Assembly (NCBI GenBank): GCA_008016945.1
Contig: SSGN01000117.1
Location: 1-13,467 of the forward strand
Length of the DNA: 13,467 nt
Direction: 5' to 3'
DNA from: Flavobacteriales bacterium
GTDB lineage: Bacteria > Bacteroidota > Bacteroidia > Flavobacteriales > PHOS-HE28
Part shown: positions 12,979 through 13,467 of the stretch, one piece after another
Position numbering within the stretch: the first letter of the stretch is position 1
Layout: the number at the start of each line of letters is the position of its first letter
The notes under the pieces: generated by a model
Database searches by the model: none
Seen by the model: only the letters and a program-made list of their open reading frames with translations
What the model was told of the DNA's origin: nothing
Program-made: the position numbers and the translations under genes

Positions 12979-13467
12979 CTACCGGGTGAACTTCAACTCG
13001 TAACGCGCCAAGTTCCCCCGCTCGTCCGTGACCTCCAACGCGAACGTCTTGGTACCCGGCGTCTGCGTGTGCTCATCGAACGTGTGCATCAGGGTCTTGG
13101 TCTTGGGTTCGTACTCCATCAGCACCCACGCACCGTCGATGGTGCCCTTCCACTTGTCCACGCCGCTGAGGTCATCGCTCACCTTCAGGGTGAAACGGGA
13201 ACGGCCCTTCATATCGGCCTTCAGGTCCACGTTGGTGATCACCGGCGCCACGGTATCGACCATCACGGTGTACCTCCCGAACGAACGCACGTTGGCGGTG
13301 ATGGCTCCGTTGGCGAAAGTGCCCCCTTCGGCCTTGGTGCCGCCACCGTCGTTCAGGCGTACCACCAGGGCCTTGTGTTGCACGGCTTCGGGCAATTCGG
13401 GCACCTCGATCCGCAGGGTGGCGCTGACATGGAGCGGGGTGAGGGGCTCGTGCAGCACGTGCAGGGG
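12979..13467 (-). CDS. C-terminal part of a probable M23-family peptidase-associated protein (partial, 5' end outside window)
   Basis: The last 162 codons are present, ending with TAG at 12979-12981. The reading frame is open to the window edge, so the GTG at 13458 is internal, not a start. The fragment has two beta-sandwich-like parts. The first ends in IRSFG-like text (here VRSFGRYTVMVDTVAP, 60-75). The second contains SDDLSGVDKWKGTIDGAWVL (97-116), EYEPKTKTL and the ending VTDERGNLARYELKFTR. This layout is the C-terminal extension found on exported M23 metallopeptidases of Bacteroidota (pattern DxxxP.I, SGI..y...IDG.W, EYD.K). The peptidase domain itself would lie beyond the right edge, so the enzyme assignment is by family resemblance. 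It is separated from the TonB-domain gene by the repeat-bearing gap. Confidence 0.75.
   Translation of the reverse strand, partial: PLHVLHEPLTPLHVSATLRIEVPELPEAVQHKALVVRLNDGGGTKAEGGTFANGAITANVRSFGRYTVMVDTVAPVITNVDLKADMKGRSRFTLKVSDDLSGVDKWKGTIDGAWVLMEYEPKTKTLMHTFDEHTQTPGTKTFALEVTDERGNLARYELKFTR

Overview
The window looks like a chromosome segment of an uncultured, GC-rich member of the Bacteroidota, probably Flavobacteriales-like. Three things support this. Two secreted proteins carry C-terminal modules resembling the type IX secretion (T9SS) sorting domain. There is a short TonB-C-domain protein of the Bacteroidota type and the C-terminal part of what looks like a Bacteroidota M23-type peptidase. 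Several intergenic regions hold close matches to the Bacteroidota -7 promoter box TAnnTTTG. No rRNA, tRNA, CRISPR array, transposase or phage gene was seen.

Layout. (a) 1-322, minus: 5' part of a hotdog-fold acyl-CoA thioesterase, cut by the window edge. (b) 510-2815, minus: a membrane-bound FlaA1/CapD-type nucleotide-sugar dehydratase followed 29 bp later by a conserved-looking 133-aa protein of unknown function. (c) A 110-bp divergent promoter region, then a plus-strand run at 2926-7973: extended-SDR sugar epimerase, GT-B glycosyltransferase, glycine-cleavage T protein (gcvT), ComB-like 2-phosphosulfolactate phosphatase and a secreted zinc phospholipase C / S1-P1 nuclease-like protein. From the glycosyltransferase onward the gaps are 13 bp, 3 bp and a 4-bp ATGA overlap, so the last four genes are probably one operon. 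(d) 7974-8302: a gap without a convincing gene but with a promoter-like box, a Shine-Dalgarno-like site and a weak 78-codon frame. (e) 8303-8686, minus: a small lipoprotein. (f) 8687-12090, plus: a regulatory-looking region with a dyad, a promoter box and a 5' hairpin, then two tandem secreted proteins: a parallel beta-helix protein and a Cys-rich beta-sandwich-like protein, both with T9SS-like C-termini. (g) 12182-12652, minus: secreted TonB-C protein. (h) 12653-12978: a gene-free gap with a long inverted repeat around an 18-bp perfect palindrome. (i) 12979-13467, minus: C-terminal part of a probable M23 peptidase-associated protein, cut by the edge.

The dehydratase, epimerase and glycosyltransferase are consistent with surface polysaccharide or glycan synthesis arranged around a divergent promoter. 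gcvT and comB are housekeeping-type enzymes sharing the downstream transcript. The 8.9-12.1 kb block is accessory cell-surface material and is visibly less GC-rich in its first gene. The most unusual points are a clear signal peptide encoded upstream of the first usable start codon of the beta-helix gene, the inverted-repeat element near 12.8 kb, and the dyad/promoter/hairpin arrangement ahead of the beta-helix gene. I did not find evidence of a complete novel defence or mobile system.
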